Source: Candidatus Symbiopectobacterium sp. NZEC151 (lineage in GTDB: Bacteria; Pseudomonadota; Gammaproteobacteria; Enterobacterales; Enterobacteriaceae). Taken from it: 64,000 nt of DNA. Shown here piece after piece: positions 48,645 through 57,895 of this stretch. Under the pieces are notes generated by a model. The model ran no database searches. It was given only the letters and a program-made list of their open reading frames with translations, and was not told the DNA's origin. Numbering within the stretch: position 1 is the stretch's first letter; every line of letters begins with the position of its first letter. The DNA is taken from NCBI RefSeq assembly GCF_025962655.1, contig NZ_JAGFPE010000005.1, positions 248,001 through 312,000 of the forward strand, in the 5' to 3' direction. Made by a program: the position numbers and the translations under genes.

Positions 48645-49310
48645 TTAACGCGTGCGGAGAAATACGCCGTCGGATTGGCGCGTGAAGTGCACCCGTTGGC
48701 CATCTGCCGTTTCAATCTCCAGTTCAGACACCATTCCCTGCGCATTGAGCCGCAGCTTGACCTGTTGCCCGGCACGCAGGTTGCTCAGCGGCTTGTCCCT
48801 TCCTTCCACCTGAGCCATCGCAAAGACATCATTGACGGGCAGGTTGTTGTCCCTGAACAGTTGCGCCAGCGTTTGCCCTGCGGCAATCGGATAGGTCTGC
48901 CAGGCCGGTGCGGCTGTTTCCACCGGCGCTGGCGTGCTATCAGCGAGGTTGGCGTGCATCGGCGCCGATTCATTCAGTGCGATGGGCGTGGCTGATGGCG
49001 GAGTGCGTGATGTTGGCGGCGAATAGGGCCACAGCAGCGCAATCAGCAGCAGTGCAAAGGCAATCAGAATCGCACGGCGGTGGAAGGCTGGCAGCGGATC
49101 CATCCAGTGGTAGCTGTCTGGGTGATGCCACAGGCTTCTCAATTTATCCCGCACGCGCTCACGCTGTGCTGACAGGATGAGAGAGGGCGCATAACGCTGT
49201 TTTTCGGCCCGAGCCAAAGGCAAACGCGGCAGAACGCGTAGAACGCTGCGAATCAGCGCTTGATAATCCCTTGCGGGGGCTACTCGTTTCCTGGGCGCGA
49301 TTCTGCCCAT
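48645..49310 (-). CDS. ytfB: OapA-family cell division protein YtfB
   Basis: A 221-residue inner-membrane protein. A basic cytoplasmic N-terminal part of about 78 residues leads to a membrane segment (AILIAFALLLIALLWPY). A Pro/Thr-rich periplasmic linker then joins a LysM-like OapA domain (WQTYPIAAGQTLAQLFRDNNLPVNDVFAMAQVEGRDKPLSNLRAGQQVKLRLNAQGMVSELEI). E. coli YtfB goes to the division site and binds glycans through this domain. It lies between the rpsF operon and fklB as in E. coli. Confidence 0.92.
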   Translation of the reverse strand: MGRIAPRKRVAPARDYQALIRSVLRVLPRLPLARAEKQRYAPSLILSAQRERVRDKLRSLWHHPDSYHWMDPLPAFHRRAILIAFALLLIALLWPYSPPTSRTPPSATPIALNESAPMHANLADSTPAPVETAAPAWQTYPIAAGQTLAQLFRDNNLPVNDVFAMAQVEGRDKPLSNLRAGQQVKLRLNAQGMVSELEIETADGQRVHFTRQSDGVFLRTR

Positions 49311-49427
49311 GGTGACCTCTCTTGCAACGATAGCAACCTGTAAAGCTGCCCAGTATATAGGTAACGCGCCAACGAAAGTAATACAAGAGTCATAATCGCT
49401 AACGTGTTGATGCTTAAGGTAACAAAT

Positions 49428-49456
49428 TTGAGAGAAAGTGGAACCCTTAGTATAGA
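49428..49456 (+). promoter_or_regulatory. Candidate sigma-70 promoter for fklB
   Basis: TTGAGA (49428-49433) and TATAGA (49451-49456) have 17-base spacing, predicting a transcript start near 49463 and a leader of about 170 nt before fklB. The leader contains GC-rich complementary segments around 49525-49545; no known riboswitch is recognised in the 49311-49632 gap. Confidence 0.5.
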
Positions 49457-49632
49457 ATAGGGCGTGGTATTCGCTCGCCTTTCATACTGGCAGAGCCGGT
49501 TTTCTTCGCTGTGCGCCGACTTTCGCGCTAGCCGCGCGCCGCGGACAAGATAACGATCGCACAGAAGATTTTACCCTGCCGTCCAGCGCTGTTATGCTGC
49601 GTTTTCATTTTTTTACACAATGAGGAACATCC

Positions 49633-50253
49633 ATGAGCACCCCTTCTTACGAGAGCGTTGAGGCGCAGGCCAGTTACGGTATTGGTTTGCAGGTTGGCCA
49701 ACAGTTGCAAGAATCTGGCCTGGAAGGGCTAATCCCTGAAGCGTTGGTGGCCGGTCTGCGTGATGCACTGGCAGGCAATGCGCCCGCCGTGCCTGTGGAT
49801 GTTGTACATCGTGCGCTGCGTGAAATTCATGAACGTGCTGATGCGGTGCGCCGTGAGCGCCAGCAAGCGTTGGCCGTTGAAGGACAACATTTCCTGGCTG
49901 ACAATGCCGGTAAAGACGGCGTCAACCAGACGGAGTCTGGTTTGCAATTCCGCGTGCTGACTCAGGGTGAAGGGGCGATCCCTGCACGACAAGATCGCGT
50001 GCGTGTGCACTACACCGGCCGCCTGATCGATGGCAGCGTGTTCGACAGCTCCGTGCAGCGCGGGCAGCCGGCAGAGTTTCCAGTAAGCGGTGTTATTCCT
50101 GGCTGGATTGAAGCGCTGACGCTGATGCCGGTCGGTTCCAAATGGGAACTCTATATTCCGCACGATCTGGCCTATGGCGAACGTGGTGCTGGTGCATCCA
50201 TTCCGCCGTTCAGCGCGCTGATTTTCGAAGTCGAGCTGCTGGAAATCCTCTAA
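49633..50253 (+). CDS. fklB: FKBP-type peptidyl-prolyl isomerase FklB
   Basis: A 206-residue FKBP22-type prolyl cis-trans isomerase. The N-terminal dimerisation domain ([27 protein letters not shown]) joins through a long helix to the FKBP domain ([83 protein letters not shown]). No signal peptide, so it is cytoplasmic. TGAGGA precedes the ATG. Confidence 0.96.
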   Translation: MSTPSYESVEAQASYGIGLQVGQQLQESGLEGLIPEALVAGLRDALAGNAPAVPVDVVHRALREIHERADAVRRERQQALAVEGQHFLADNAGKDGVNQTESGLQFRVLTQGEGAIPARQDRVRVHYTGRLIDGSVFDSSVQRGQPAEFPVSGVIPGWIEALTLMPVGSKWELYIPHDLAYGERGAGASIPPFSALIFEVELLEIL

Positions 50254-50260
50254 TGCAGGC

Positions 50261-50288
50261 GCAGGGGGCATTGAATGATGCTCCCTGC
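50261..50288 (+). terminator. Hairpin after fklB
   Basis: GCAGGGGGCAT (50261-50271) pairs with ATGCTCCCTGC (50278-50288) through one G-T pair, loop of six, 8 bases after the fklB stop. No T-run follows. Confidence 0.55.
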
Positions 50289-50360
50289 AAATGCTGATCA
50301 AGACAGTTCAAACGGGCGGATTCACTGCCAGGTGCGACATGATATCGCCGACGGCTTCAC

Positions 50361-50380
50361 CCGGCGTTGATCAACGCCGG
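50361..50380. other. Perfect 20-bp palindrome between fklB and ytfE
   Basis: CCGGCGTTGATCAACGCCGG is fully self-complementary, without loop. It lies in the gap between the convergent fklB and ytfE genes. It may act as a terminator arm with flanking bases or be a protein site. Confidence 0.5.
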
Positions 50381-50469
50381 AGAGTGTAACGCTGGCAACA
50401 AAGACAATGACGCAGGGAACGCTGTGCAGCCTATTACCCGACCGCACAGTGTAATACCGCGATTCTGCG

Positions 50470-51135
50470 TTATTCGCCGCGCAGCGCCCGGGGGAACAGG
50501 ATGTTGTTCTCCAGATGGATATGTTCCATCAGGTCGCTGATAAACACGTTGATACCGGCGTACAGCGCGCGCCAGGTGTTGCAGGCGTTTTCCGGCGGAG
50601 TCACGTTGTTGGTCAGGTTTTTCACCACTTCCAACTGTTGTCCCGCGTCATCATGCTCATGTTCCATCACCGAGATTGGGCCAGAGGCTTGTGCGCCCAT
50701 ACCCGCCTGAATCATCGGGAACAGAATGCGCTCTTCTTTCATCATGTGCTGCGACAGATCGTCAAGGATCAAGGTTAACTGCGCGGACAGTCCGCGCGGG
50801 CACGCCGATTTTTCATGGTGAACGCGCTCCACTTTTTCAGCCATCAGGATCAATTCCGGTAACTGCTCGCGGTGACGATCGTGATAACGCTGGATGATGT
50901 GGGGAATGATGTCGCCCAGCGGTGCTGAAGGCCAGTGGGTTTCTGTTGAAGGTTGCTCCGCCAGAGCGCTCAGGCGCGCTTCCAGTGCCTCAATGTCCAG
51001 CTCCAGCTTGTTGGCGGCACGCAGCAGCGTTTGCTTGCCGCCGCAGCAAAAATCGAGATTAAATTCACGGAAAAGTACAGTAGCGCGAGGAATGGCAATA
51101 GCCAATTCCCCCAGCGTACGATCGCGGTAATGCAT
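50470..51135 (-). CDS. ytfE: Iron-sulfur cluster repair di-iron protein YtfE (RIC)
   Basis: A 221-residue di-iron protein that helps repair Fe-S clusters damaged by nitric oxide or oxidants. The N-terminal ScdA-like domain has [27 protein letters not shown]. The hemerythrin-like four-helix bundle supplies iron ligands in [51 protein letters not shown] and [17 protein letters not shown]. An NsrR box stands 28 bp upstream of its start, matching known control of ytfE by NsrR in E. coli. Confidence 0.96.
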   Translation of the reverse strand: MHYRDRTLGELAIAIPRATVLFREFNLDFCCGGKQTLLRAANKLELDIEALEARLSALAEQPSTETHWPSAPLGDIIPHIIQRYHDRHREQLPELILMAEKVERVHHEKSACPRGLSAQLTLILDDLSQHMMKEERILFPMIQAGMGAQASGPISVMEHEHDDAGQQLEVVKNLTNNVTPPENACNTWRALYAGINVFISDLMEHIHLENNILFPRALRGE

Positions 51136-51162
51136 GATAAGGCCCTCAGCGGTGAAAACATT

Positions 51163-51185
51163 AAGATGTATTTTAAATGCATCTT
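51163..51185. promoter_or_regulatory. NsrR operator upstream of ytfE
   Basis: The arms AAGATGTATTT and AAATGCATCTT surround a single central T, an 11-1-11 inverted repeat with one mismatch. This agrees with the established NsrR consensus. It lies 28 bp from the ytfE start, and NsrR itself is encoded at 33795-34220 in this window. Confidence 0.93.
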
Positions 51186-51226
51186 ATGGCGATGGATATA
51201 ACTAAAAAGAGGTACGGTGAGGGGGG

Positions 51227-51937
51227 TTACTGAGGTTTAAATTTAACCGGGTGATACCCAGACCAGAGCTGTCGCTTTTCCGGTTCCTTGGGTAGCGTTT
51301 TCCGCACAAAACTCCTGCCCGTATTGGTGAGCAAGCGGTTCAGATCAATAGGGGTATTGCCTTCGCTTTTGAACGCGCGGTCAAACTTTTTTTCTTTAAT
51401 CGATTCTGGACTTAACGAGTCGACATAACCAGAAAACGCTTTTGTCTCCCGTTTGAAAGCATTGGCAATTTGTTGGCCCAAAGGGTTCGAACCATCTGCT
51501 GAGTAACAAGAAATGACTCTGATGTGCTGATAAAACGCCAGCGTTTCTGCTCGGTAATGATAGTCATACATGTACTTTAGGTCTGCACCATCAACCCTAT
51601 CCGGTTTTCCCTCTAGTAACAGACTCATTTCTCCCTTGCCGTTGTCGTTAATGCGCCCATGGCCGAGGATGTTTAACCGTTTGGTACCTTTATACGTATC
51701 GTCGAACCAATAAATATGGCGTTCGTTTGGGTTGGTTTTTAAGTCACGAAAATCATGGCCCCAGCGGACATAGCGATCGTCCGACTTATCAGTGCTAAGC
51801 AGATTAACGTCCGAATCATGCACAATGGAGGCTAAGTTTTGCAAAAAAGACGGCGTAAGTGGTTCTTTGGGAAGCGATGATCGCGTTCCAGATGGCACGT
51901 TCATTAGCTGGAGGGGGGGGAATGGCGTAATCGGCAT
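51227..51937 (-). CDS. Small stand-alone protein with C80/clan CD-like His-Cys pattern
   Basis: A 236-residue protein without signal peptide. Its centre reads KRLNILGHGRINDNGKGEMSLLLEG (His93), then IRVISCYSADGSNPLGQQIANAF (Cys144). The GHGR and strand-Cys-Ser pattern followed by G-x-Q-x-x-N-A closely resembles the MARTX cysteine protease domain (peptidase C80), normally part of very large toxins. Here it occurs alone. The gene is more AT-rich than its neighbours and sits between ytfE and cpdB, interrupting E. coli gene order. Residues 6-8 are encoded in a run of eight C, and the ribosome site is poor for ATG 51937; ATG 51904 is an alternative. Function is inferred, possibly an effector. Confidence 0.65.
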   Translation of the reverse strand: MPITPFPPLQLMNVPSGTRSSLPKEPLTPSFLQNLASIVHDSDVNLLSTDKSDDRYVRWGHDFRDLKTNPNERHIYWFDDTYKGTKRLNILGHGRINDNGKGEMSLLLEGKPDRVDGADLKYMYDYHYRAETLAFYQHIRVISCYSADGSNPLGQQIANAFKRETKAFSGYVDSLSPESIKEKKFDRAFKSEGNTPIDLNRLLTNTGRSFVRKTLPKEPEKRQLWSGYHPVKFKPQ

Positions 51938-52002
51938 CGTAAATCAATGGTAATCACCTGATGTAAACATGTGTACATTTTGACAGGAGGGTAGTTAGTT
52001 AA

Positions 52003-52141
52003 TCATCCATAAACAGATTGCTGGGCTACTGCGCCGTACTCCACGTGGTAATGGGCGAACTCTGCTACATCAATCCGATCGTTGACGCCGTCGATCGCAT
52101 CAACATGATAGGAGAGAAGGCTGCTCCAATTAAGCAAGGAT
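52003..52141 (-). pseudogene. Decayed fragment related to cpdB
   Basis: One minus-strand frame reads SLLNWSSLLSYHVDAIDGVNDRIDVAEFAHYHVEYG and then a stop. This aligns with [36 protein letters not shown] of intact CpdB (encoded at about 52655-52775). DNA similarity is also visible by eye across about 85 bases. There is no start, no other part of the gene, and a hairpin cuts it off at 52171. It is a remnant of a cpdB-like gene just downstream of the intact one. Confidence 0.7.
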
Positions 52142-52170
52142 GAGAGGTAATGCTTTCTTTCTGTGGGAGC

Positions 52171-52190
52171 TCCTCCGCCTGTGCGGAGGA
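52171..52190. other. Hairpin at the boundary of the cpdB fragment
   Basis: TCCTCCGC-CTGT-GCGGAGGA is a perfect 8-bp stem. Together with the stem at 52224-52248 it separates the remnant from the end of cpdB. Confidence 0.5.
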
Positions 52191-52223
52191 TGCTGTGGGT
52201 AGAGTGACGTTGTCAGCAGGTTG

Positions 52224-52248
52224 AGAACGCCGCATTGAGCGGCGTTCT
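52224..52248 (-). terminator. Terminator hairpin of cpdB
   Basis: AGAACGCCGC-ATTGA-GCGGCGTTCT is a perfect 10-bp stem, 9 bases past the cpdB stop on the minus strand. No T-run follows. Confidence 0.6.
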
Positions 52249-52256
52249 GTAGCCGA

Positions 52257-54206
52257 TTACTGTTTTTGCAGGTCGAGGCGGTATAACGCAAAGCCCACGT
52301 CATCATGACCGAGGGATGTCATCGGGTATTGCGCTTTCTCTTTGATAAAGGCGGCTGCCTTCGCTGATGGCGCGGTTTCCACGCGGATATCCAGCGGCGT
52401 GTCACTGTTGATCGGCGCCAAACGCCAGTTGTTGTCCGCTTGAGGTTTCACCTCGCCCTGTTTTTGCGTTTCCGCGCTGATATAGGCAGCCAATACGGAA
52501 CGGTTTTCATCCGGCGACGCGAAGGCCACGTACTTTTCTCCGGTTCCGGCAAATTTCTCGCCGTAGGCGCGGTAGTTATTGGTGGCAATCAGGAACGTCA
52601 TCTTGGGATCGATAGGTTTGCCCTGATAGGTCAGATTAACGATCCGCTCGGCGTTGGGGTTCCGCGGCGCACACTCTCCGTCGTAACGGGCAGGCTGCGT
52701 CACATCGATCTGGTAGCTGACACCGTCAATCACATCAAAGTTATAGGTGCGGAAACCGTCCCAGTTGATCAGGGATTGCGGTGCCTTGCTGTGTACATCG
52801 ATTTGATTGAATTGGCCCGCCGAGCACTCCAGCCACTCTTTCACCTGCTGTCCGTTCACTTTCACCACCACCAGCGTGTTGGGGTAGAGATAGAGATCGG
52901 CGGCGTTACGGAACGTCAGCTCACCCTTTTCCACTTCCACATAGCTGTTAGGATCGTTCTTTCTGCCGCCCGCTTTAAACGGTGCAGCGGCGGAAAGCAC
53001 CGGGATATCCGCCAGATCGGGGTCGCCTTGAATAAAGTGCTGCACATAGGCGCGCTGCGCGTTATTGACGATCTGCACGGTGGGGTCATCCTGCACCAGT
53101 GACAGATAGCTGTACATGTTGTCAGCGGCTTTACCGATGGGTTTGCCGACAAAGGTGCGCGTTTGCTGATGCGCATCGGACAGCACGTTGACCAATTCTT
53201 TATCCGCGTCGGCACGCGATTGTTTTTGTGCCTTGTCGAAAATGGGGCGCGCTTGCGCTTTCCCCTGCGTCACCTGCCATTGGCCGCTGTCATTGTTAAC
53301 CACCAAATCGACAATGCCCAGATGATCGCCCCATTGGCCGGGCATCACGGCGGGAACACCGTTCAAGGTGCCCTGCGCGATATCACTGCCGGGAATGGCG
53401 GCAAAATCTTTGCTGGGGAACACGGCGTGAGCATGGCCGAACAGAATGGCATTGATGCCCGGTATCTGGCTCAGGTAGTACACCGAGTTTTCCGCCATGG
53501 CCTTGTATGGCTCACCAGAAAGGCCGGAGTGGGGAATGACGACCACAATATCCGCCCCTTTCTGCCGCATTTCGGGCACCCACTTCTTCGCAGTTTCGGT
53601 AATGTCGGCTACGGTGACTTTGCCGCTCAGGTTGGCCTTATCCCACACCATGATCTGTGGCGGTACAAAACCGATATAGCCGATGCGTAACGTATGGGTC
53701 TTGCCATCGCGATCTTTTACCGGCGTGTCCTTGATCAGATAAGGCGTGAACAGCGGCTTGCCGGTTTTCGCGTCGAGCACGTTGGCGTTTACATACGGGA
53801 AAGCCGCACCGGACAGCGCTTTATGCAGATAATCCAGACCGTAGTTGAATTCATGGTTGCCGATGTTACCGACCGCATAGTCGAGACGGTTCATGGCGAG
53901 ATAAACCGGATGCACCTCGCCCTGTTGCAGCCCCTTGGCCGCCATGTAATCGCCCAGCGGGCTGCCCTGGATCAGGTCGCCGTTATCCACCAGAACGCTG
54001 TTGGTGGCCTCCTGACGCGCACCGTGAATCAAACTGGCGGTGCGTACCAGACCGAATTTATCGGTGGGAGTATCTTTGTAATAATCGAAATCCATCATAT
54101 TGCTGTGCAGATCGGTGGTTTCCAAAATACGCAGATCGACGGTGGCAGCGTGCAGTGAGGTGGTAACGAACAAGGCCACTAAACCTGGCGCGAGCGCGTG
54201 CTTCAT
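52257..54206 (-). CDS. cpdB: 2',3'-cyclic-nucleotide 2'-phosphodiesterase/3'-nucleotidase CpdB
   Basis: A 649-residue periplasmic enzyme (E. coli 647) that hydrolyses 2',3'-cyclic nucleotides and 3'-nucleotides for salvage. The signal peptide [20 protein letters not shown] is followed by the metallophosphatase domain with [43 protein letters not shown] and [10 protein letters not shown]. The C-terminal nucleotide-binding domain has [19 protein letters not shown] and [18 protein letters not shown] 54206 is chosen because AAGGAG lies nine bases ahead and it starts the signal peptide; the frame reaches 21 residues further upstream. It is divergent from cysQ as in E. coli. Confidence 0.97.
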   Translation of the reverse strand: MKHALAPGLVALFVTTSLHAATVDLRILETTDLHSNMMDFDYYKDTPTDKFGLVRTASLIHGARQEATNSVLVDNGDLIQGSPLGDYMAAKGLQQGEVHPVYLAMNRLDYAVGNIGNHEFNYGLDYLHKALSGAAFPYVNANVLDAKTGKPLFTPYLIKDTPVKDRDGKTHTLRIGYIGFVPPQIMVWDKANLSGKVTVADITETAKKWVPEMRQKGADIVVVIPHSGLSGEPYKAMAENSVYYLSQIPGINAILFGHAHAVFPSKDFAAIPGSDIAQGTLNGVPAVMPGQWGDHLGIVDLVVNNDSGQWQVTQGKAQARPIFDKAQKQSRADADKELVNVLSDAHQQTRTFVGKPIGKAADNMYSYLSLVQDDPTVQIVNNAQRAYVQHFIQGDPDLADIPVLSAAAPFKAGGRKNDPNSYVEVEKGELTFRNAADLYLYPNTLVVVKVNGQQVKEWLECSAGQFNQIDVHSKAPQSLINWDGFRTYNFDVIDGVSYQIDVTQPARYDGECAPRNPNAERIVNLTYQGKPIDPKMTFLIATNNYRAYGEKFAGTGEKYVAFASPDENRSVLAAYISAETQKQGEVKPQADNNWRLAPINSDTPLDIRVETAPSAKAAAFIKEKAQYPMTSLGHDDVGFALYRLDLQKQ

Positions 54207-54391
54207 ATTGCCTGACTCCTTCATGTTGGCGTTGCACTTGGATTTGATACTCGTAAAGTATCCTACCAAAGGAAGTAAATTGGCATAGAATCATGACAGG
54301 TCAGTGGCGCACCTCACTCTTTTGACAAACAATAGGTCCGCTACTGCGTTGTAGGGTATACACCACGGGCACCAGAAAGACGAGGTTCATT

Positions 54392-55132
54392 ATGTTGGAA
54401 CAAATTTGCCAGTTGGCGCGCGACGCCGGTGCCGCCATCATGCAGGTGTATCAGGGCGAACGCCCGGTCGATGTCGCACATAAAAAAGATGCGTCTCCTG
54501 TGACCGCAGCGGATTTGGCGGCGCATGATATTATCAAGCAGGGGTTGGCGCAGCTGTTTGCTGATATTCCCTTGCTGTCGGAAGAAGATCCGCCCGCCTG
54601 GGACGTGCGCCAGCACTGGCAGCGCTACTGGCTGGTGGACCCGTTGGATGGCACCAAAGAGTTTCTTAACCGCAACGGCGAGTTCACCGTGAATATCGCG
54701 CTGATTGAAAACGGCGCGCCGGTGTTAGGCGTGGTTTATGTGCCGGTTACCGGTGTGATGTACGCGGCGGCGGGGGGGAAAGCCTGGAAAGAGGTGGACG
54801 GCGTGCGCCGTTTGATCCGTGTGAATCATGCGCATCCGCCGCTGGTGGTGGTGAGCCGTTCTCATCTGGACGCTGAGTTAAAAGATTATTTGCTTCAGCT
54901 TGGTGAACACCAGACGGTCGCGATTGGGTCCTCGCTCAAGTTTTGTCTGGTGGCTGAAGGCAAGGCCCAACTGTATCCCCGTTTCGGACCGACCAACGTA
55001 TGGGACACCGCCGCCGGGCACGCCGTCGCTGCGGCTGCGGGCGCACAGGTGCATGACTGGCAGGGTAAAACCCTCAATTACGTGCCGCGTGAATCCTTTC
55101 TTAATCCCGGATTTCGCGTGTCGTTATTTTGA
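54392..55132 (+). CDS. cysQ: 3'(2'),5'-bisphosphate nucleotidase CysQ
   Basis: A 246-residue magnesium-dependent phosphatase that converts the sulfate-assimilation by-product PAP (adenosine 3',5'-bisphosphate) to AMP. Inositol-phosphatase-family motifs are present: LLSEEDPP, the metal site [29 protein letters not shown], and [28 protein letters not shown] near the C-terminus. GAGGTTC precedes the ATG. Divergent from cpdB. Confidence 0.96.
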   Translation: MLEQICQLARDAGAAIMQVYQGERPVDVAHKKDASPVTAADLAAHDIIKQGLAQLFADIPLLSEEDPPAWDVRQHWQRYWLVDPLDGTKEFLNRNGEFTVNIALIENGAPVLGVVYVPVTGVMYAAAGGKAWKEVDGVRRLIRVNHAHPPLVVVSRSHLDAELKDYLLQLGEHQTVAIGSSLKFCLVAEGKAQLYPRFGPTNVWDTAAGHAVAAAAGAQVHDWQGKTLNYVPRESFLNPGFRVSLF

Positions 55133-55154
55133 TGTGTGCCGCAGTGTGAGCGAG

Positions 55155-55186
55155 ACCGGCGTGGTGTGATGAGCGCCCACGCCGGT
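55155..55186. terminator. Bidirectional hairpin between cysQ and ytfJ
   Basis: ACCGGCGTGG (55155-55164) pairs perfectly with CCACGCCGGT (55177-55186). The convergent cysQ and ytfJ genes both end here. Confidence 0.6.
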
Positions 55187-55199
55187 TATCTGTCGATGA

Positions 55200-55781
55200 T
55201 TACTCTTTCAATAACTGTGGCAGCAGGCCCATCACCTGCTGCACGTCTTGCGCACTGAGCGCCCCGTCTTTGACATAGCGCACCTGCCCGCGCTTATCCA
55301 GCACCACTATTGCTGAACTTTTCGGTTCCAACTGCCAGGCTTTGCGAACATTGCCGTTGCTGTCGACGATAAACTGCGACCAGGGAAAGGTTTTTTTACT
55401 CTCTTCAAGGCTGCTGCGCACAAACGGGCTGGTACCGATAATGGCGTCGTCGGTATTGACGATTGTCGTCGTTTGGTAATATTCACGCGCTAGATTAGCG
55501 GCCTTGATGGCACTTATCAGCGGATCGTTCATCTCTTTGGCCGATGTTCTACCGGCAATGTGCTGGATGACGCGCACCTTTCCCGCGAGCTGTGCGCTGT
55601 TCCAGTTCTGGTAGCTAAACTGCTGGTTTTGATACATCAGCTCCCCTTTATCGGCAACGCCGGTCGGGGGCAGAGTGTTGTTGAGCGTAAGGTTGTGCGC
55701 CATGCCGGGCAGCGCCAACAGGGTACACAGGCTAAACAGGGCTATTCGCAGACGCAGCGTCGAGGTGTGGCAGGCAGTCAT
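55200..55781 (-). CDS. ytfJ: YtfJ family periplasmic protein
   Basis: A 193-residue exported protein with a signal peptide (LRIALFSLCTLLALPGMAHN) and a thioredoxin-like fold without a CXXC pair. GKVRVIQHIAGRTSAKEMNDPLISAIKAANLAREYYQTTTIVNTDDAIIGTSPFVRSSLEESKKTFPWSQFIVDSNGNVRKAWQLEPKSSAIVVLDKRGQVRYVKDGALS matches E. coli YtfJ. Its function is not known. It keeps the E. coli position between cysQ and ytfK. Confidence 0.92.
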   Translation of the reverse strand: MTACHTSTLRLRIALFSLCTLLALPGMAHNLTLNNTLPPTGVADKGELMYQNQQFSYQNWNSAQLAGKVRVIQHIAGRTSAKEMNDPLISAIKAANLAREYYQTTTIVNTDDAIIGTSPFVRSSLEESKKTFPWSQFIVDSNGNVRKAWQLEPKSSAIVVLDKRGQVRYVKDGALSAQDVQQVMGLLPQLLKE

Positions 55782-56093
55782 AAAGTGTCCTCTGGTAGGG
55801 AGCGGCGAAGGTTACGCGAAACCGTTGCTTAAGCGTAGAGGAGGATATCTGGTCTGTCCTGTCTAAAATGTGATCGAGCTTCACAATTTTTGTTACGTAA
55901 AGGTAAAAATAAAACTATGCTGATCGATAACGGAACTATCTTATAACAGTCTGAAAACCCCGTGAATTATGCTGTTTTTTTGTGTGGAACTAAATGCCAT
56001 CTGGCGACACTAATAGTTAGGCGTTCTATTAACGCGTTATTTTATACCCCGGTTTGGGGACAAGAGAAAAATGAAAACGGGAGGAGAGATACA

Positions 56094-56300
56094 ATGCGGA
56101 TCTTCGAACGTTACAACCCGTTAAAAGTCGCGAAGTACGTGAAAACGCTGTTTCGTGGCCGGTTGTATATCAGAGGCATCGGTGCTTTCGAGTTTGATTA
56201 CGGCAAAATATTACTGCCGAAAACCCAAGACAAACAGCATTTGCTGGTGATGTCTGAGGTGAACCGTCAGGTGATACGACTGCAAGCCGACATGGGCTAA
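56094..56300 (+). CDS. ytfK: Stringent-response modulator YtfK (DUF1107)
   Basis: A 68-residue protein, [68 protein letters not shown], nearly identical to E. coli YtfK, which promotes SpoT-dependent (p)ppGpp build-up during phosphate or fatty-acid starvation. The ATG at 56094 follows GGGAGGAGAG and gives exactly the E. coli length. The region upstream (55782-56093) contains AT-rich promoter-like DNA. A stem GCTGCTGCC/GGGCAGCAGC around 56316-56343 lies in the gap to the convergent ytfL gene. Confidence 0.95.
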   Translation: MRIFERYNPLKVAKYVKTLFRGRLYIRGIGAFEFDYGKILLPKTQDKQHLLVMSEVNRQVIRLQADMG

Positions 56301-56379
56301 CGGTTCAAGAGGAACGCTGCTGCCGCCAGTGATGGGCAGCAGCAATGGGCCAGCGGTTCGGGCTGGCGCAGATCGAGGA

Positions 56380-57720
56380 TTAGCTTTTGGGTTCTGCCGT
56401 GGATTCTGTATCGGCAATGGACGTTGACGCTGTGTTCTTCTCTTCAAGACGGGTGACCAGCAACTGGTCAATCTTGTAGCTGTCGATATCCACCACTTCA
56501 AATTTATAGCCAGCAAAGCGGACATAATCGGTGCGTTTCGGAATCTTGCGCAGCGTATACATCATAAAGCCGCCGATGGTTTCGTAATTGTCCGAATGGG
56601 GAAAATCGTCGATATCCAGCGCACGCATCACATCTTCAATCGGCGTGCCACCATCGATCAGCCACGAGTTTTCATCACGCGCCACAATCTGCTCTTCCTG
56701 ACCCTGACCGACCAGATCGCCCATCAGCGTGGTCATCACATCGTTCAGGGTGATGATGCCGACCACCAGCGCATATTCATTGAGGATCACCGCGAAATCT
56801 TCGCCCGCCGCTTTAAAACTCTCCAGCGCTTCCGAGAGTGTCAGCGTATCGGGCACGATCAGTGCGGTGCGGATTTGAATGCCGCCATTGAGCGCCAGGC
56901 TCTGGTTAGCCAATACCCGGTTAAGCAGATCCTTGGAGTCGACATAGCCTACGATCTGATCGATGTTGCCGTTACACACCAGAAACTTGGAGTGCGGTTG
57001 CTGGGCAATTTTCTCTTTGATTTGCGCTTCATCTTCGTGCAGATCGAAAAACACCACGCTTTCCCGCGATGTCATCGACGACGGCACAGTGCGTGATTCC
57101 AGCTCAAAGACGTTTTCAATCAATTCATGTTCCTGCTTACGCAGCACGCCCGCCAGCGCCCCGGCTTCTACCACCGCATAAATATCGTCGGAGGTGATGT
57201 CGTCGTTGCGTACCATCGGCAGTTTGAGCAAACGAAAGATCACATTCGACAGGCCGTTAAAAAACCATACCAACGGACGGAAAAAGAACAGGCAGAAGCG
57301 CATGGGATTGATAATCCGGATAGCGACCGCTTCCGGTGTCGTCATGCCAATGCGTTTCGGCGTTAAATCGCCCAACAGAATAAACAGGCTGGTCACCAGC
57401 ACAAAGGAACAGGCAAAGCTGACGGTATCGGCCATTTCTGGCGTCATAAAGCGTTGGAAGAACAGGGTGAAATAGGGGGAGAATGCTTGATCGCCAATAA
57501 TACCGGCCAGAATGGCCACGGCGTTAATGCCGATTTGAATAACGGTAAAAAAGATACCGGGCGTTTCCTGGAGTTTGAGCACCATAGCGGCGTTAAGGTT
57601 GCCCTCATCGGCCATCTGTTTAAGTTTTATTTTGCGTGAAGCGGCCAGCGATATCTCGGACAACGAGAAAAACGCACTGAGCGCGATCAGAAGAACTATC
57701 AGTAATAAACTGTTTAACAT
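56380..57720 (-). CDS. ytfL: YtfL/PaeA, CNNM/CorC-type membrane protein
   Basis: A 446-residue protein with a DUF21 membrane domain of about four segments (MLNSLLLIVLLIALSAFFSLSEISLAASRKIKLKQ), a CBS pair (TVPSSMTSRESVVFFDLHEDE..., IVPDTLTLSEALESFKAAGEDFAVILNEYALVVGIITLNDVMTTLMGDL) and a C-terminal CorC_HlyC domain (RDENSWLIDGGTPIEDVMRALDIDDFP). In E. coli the protein (PaeA) exports putrescine and cadaverine and protects in stationary phase. The ATG at 57720 matches the E. coli start; an in-frame ATG at 57735 adds five residues. Confidence 0.95.
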   Translation of the reverse strand: MLNSLLLIVLLIALSAFFSLSEISLAASRKIKLKQMADEGNLNAAMVLKLQETPGIFFTVIQIGINAVAILAGIIGDQAFSPYFTLFFQRFMTPEMADTVSFACSFVLVTSLFILLGDLTPKRIGMTTPEAVAIRIINPMRFCLFFFRPLVWFFNGLSNVIFRLLKLPMVRNDDITSDDIYAVVEAGALAGVLRKQEHELIENVFELESRTVPSSMTSRESVVFFDLHEDEAQIKEKIAQQPHSKFLVCNGNIDQIVGYVDSKDLLNRVLANQSLALNGGIQIRTALIVPDTLTLSEALESFKAAGEDFAVILNEYALVVGIITLNDVMTTLMGDLVGQGQEEQIVARDENSWLIDGGTPIEDVMRALDIDDFPHSDNYETIGGFMMYTLRKIPKRTDYVRFAGYKFEVVDIDSYKIDQLLVTRLEEKNTASTSIADTESTAEPKS

Positions 57721-57895
57721 ATGTTTTCCGGCCATCGTGGCCAGATCCTCAGGAAGGTCATGAATGCATGAATAGTAATAATCGCATTAGATGACAGAAT
57801 GAATAACGCCGCCGTAACGGATGTCAGGCGGCGCAAGCATTATAACGGTGTTGATAGGCCATTTGGCAAGCATGGCGTAAAATATGAGCAATTTA

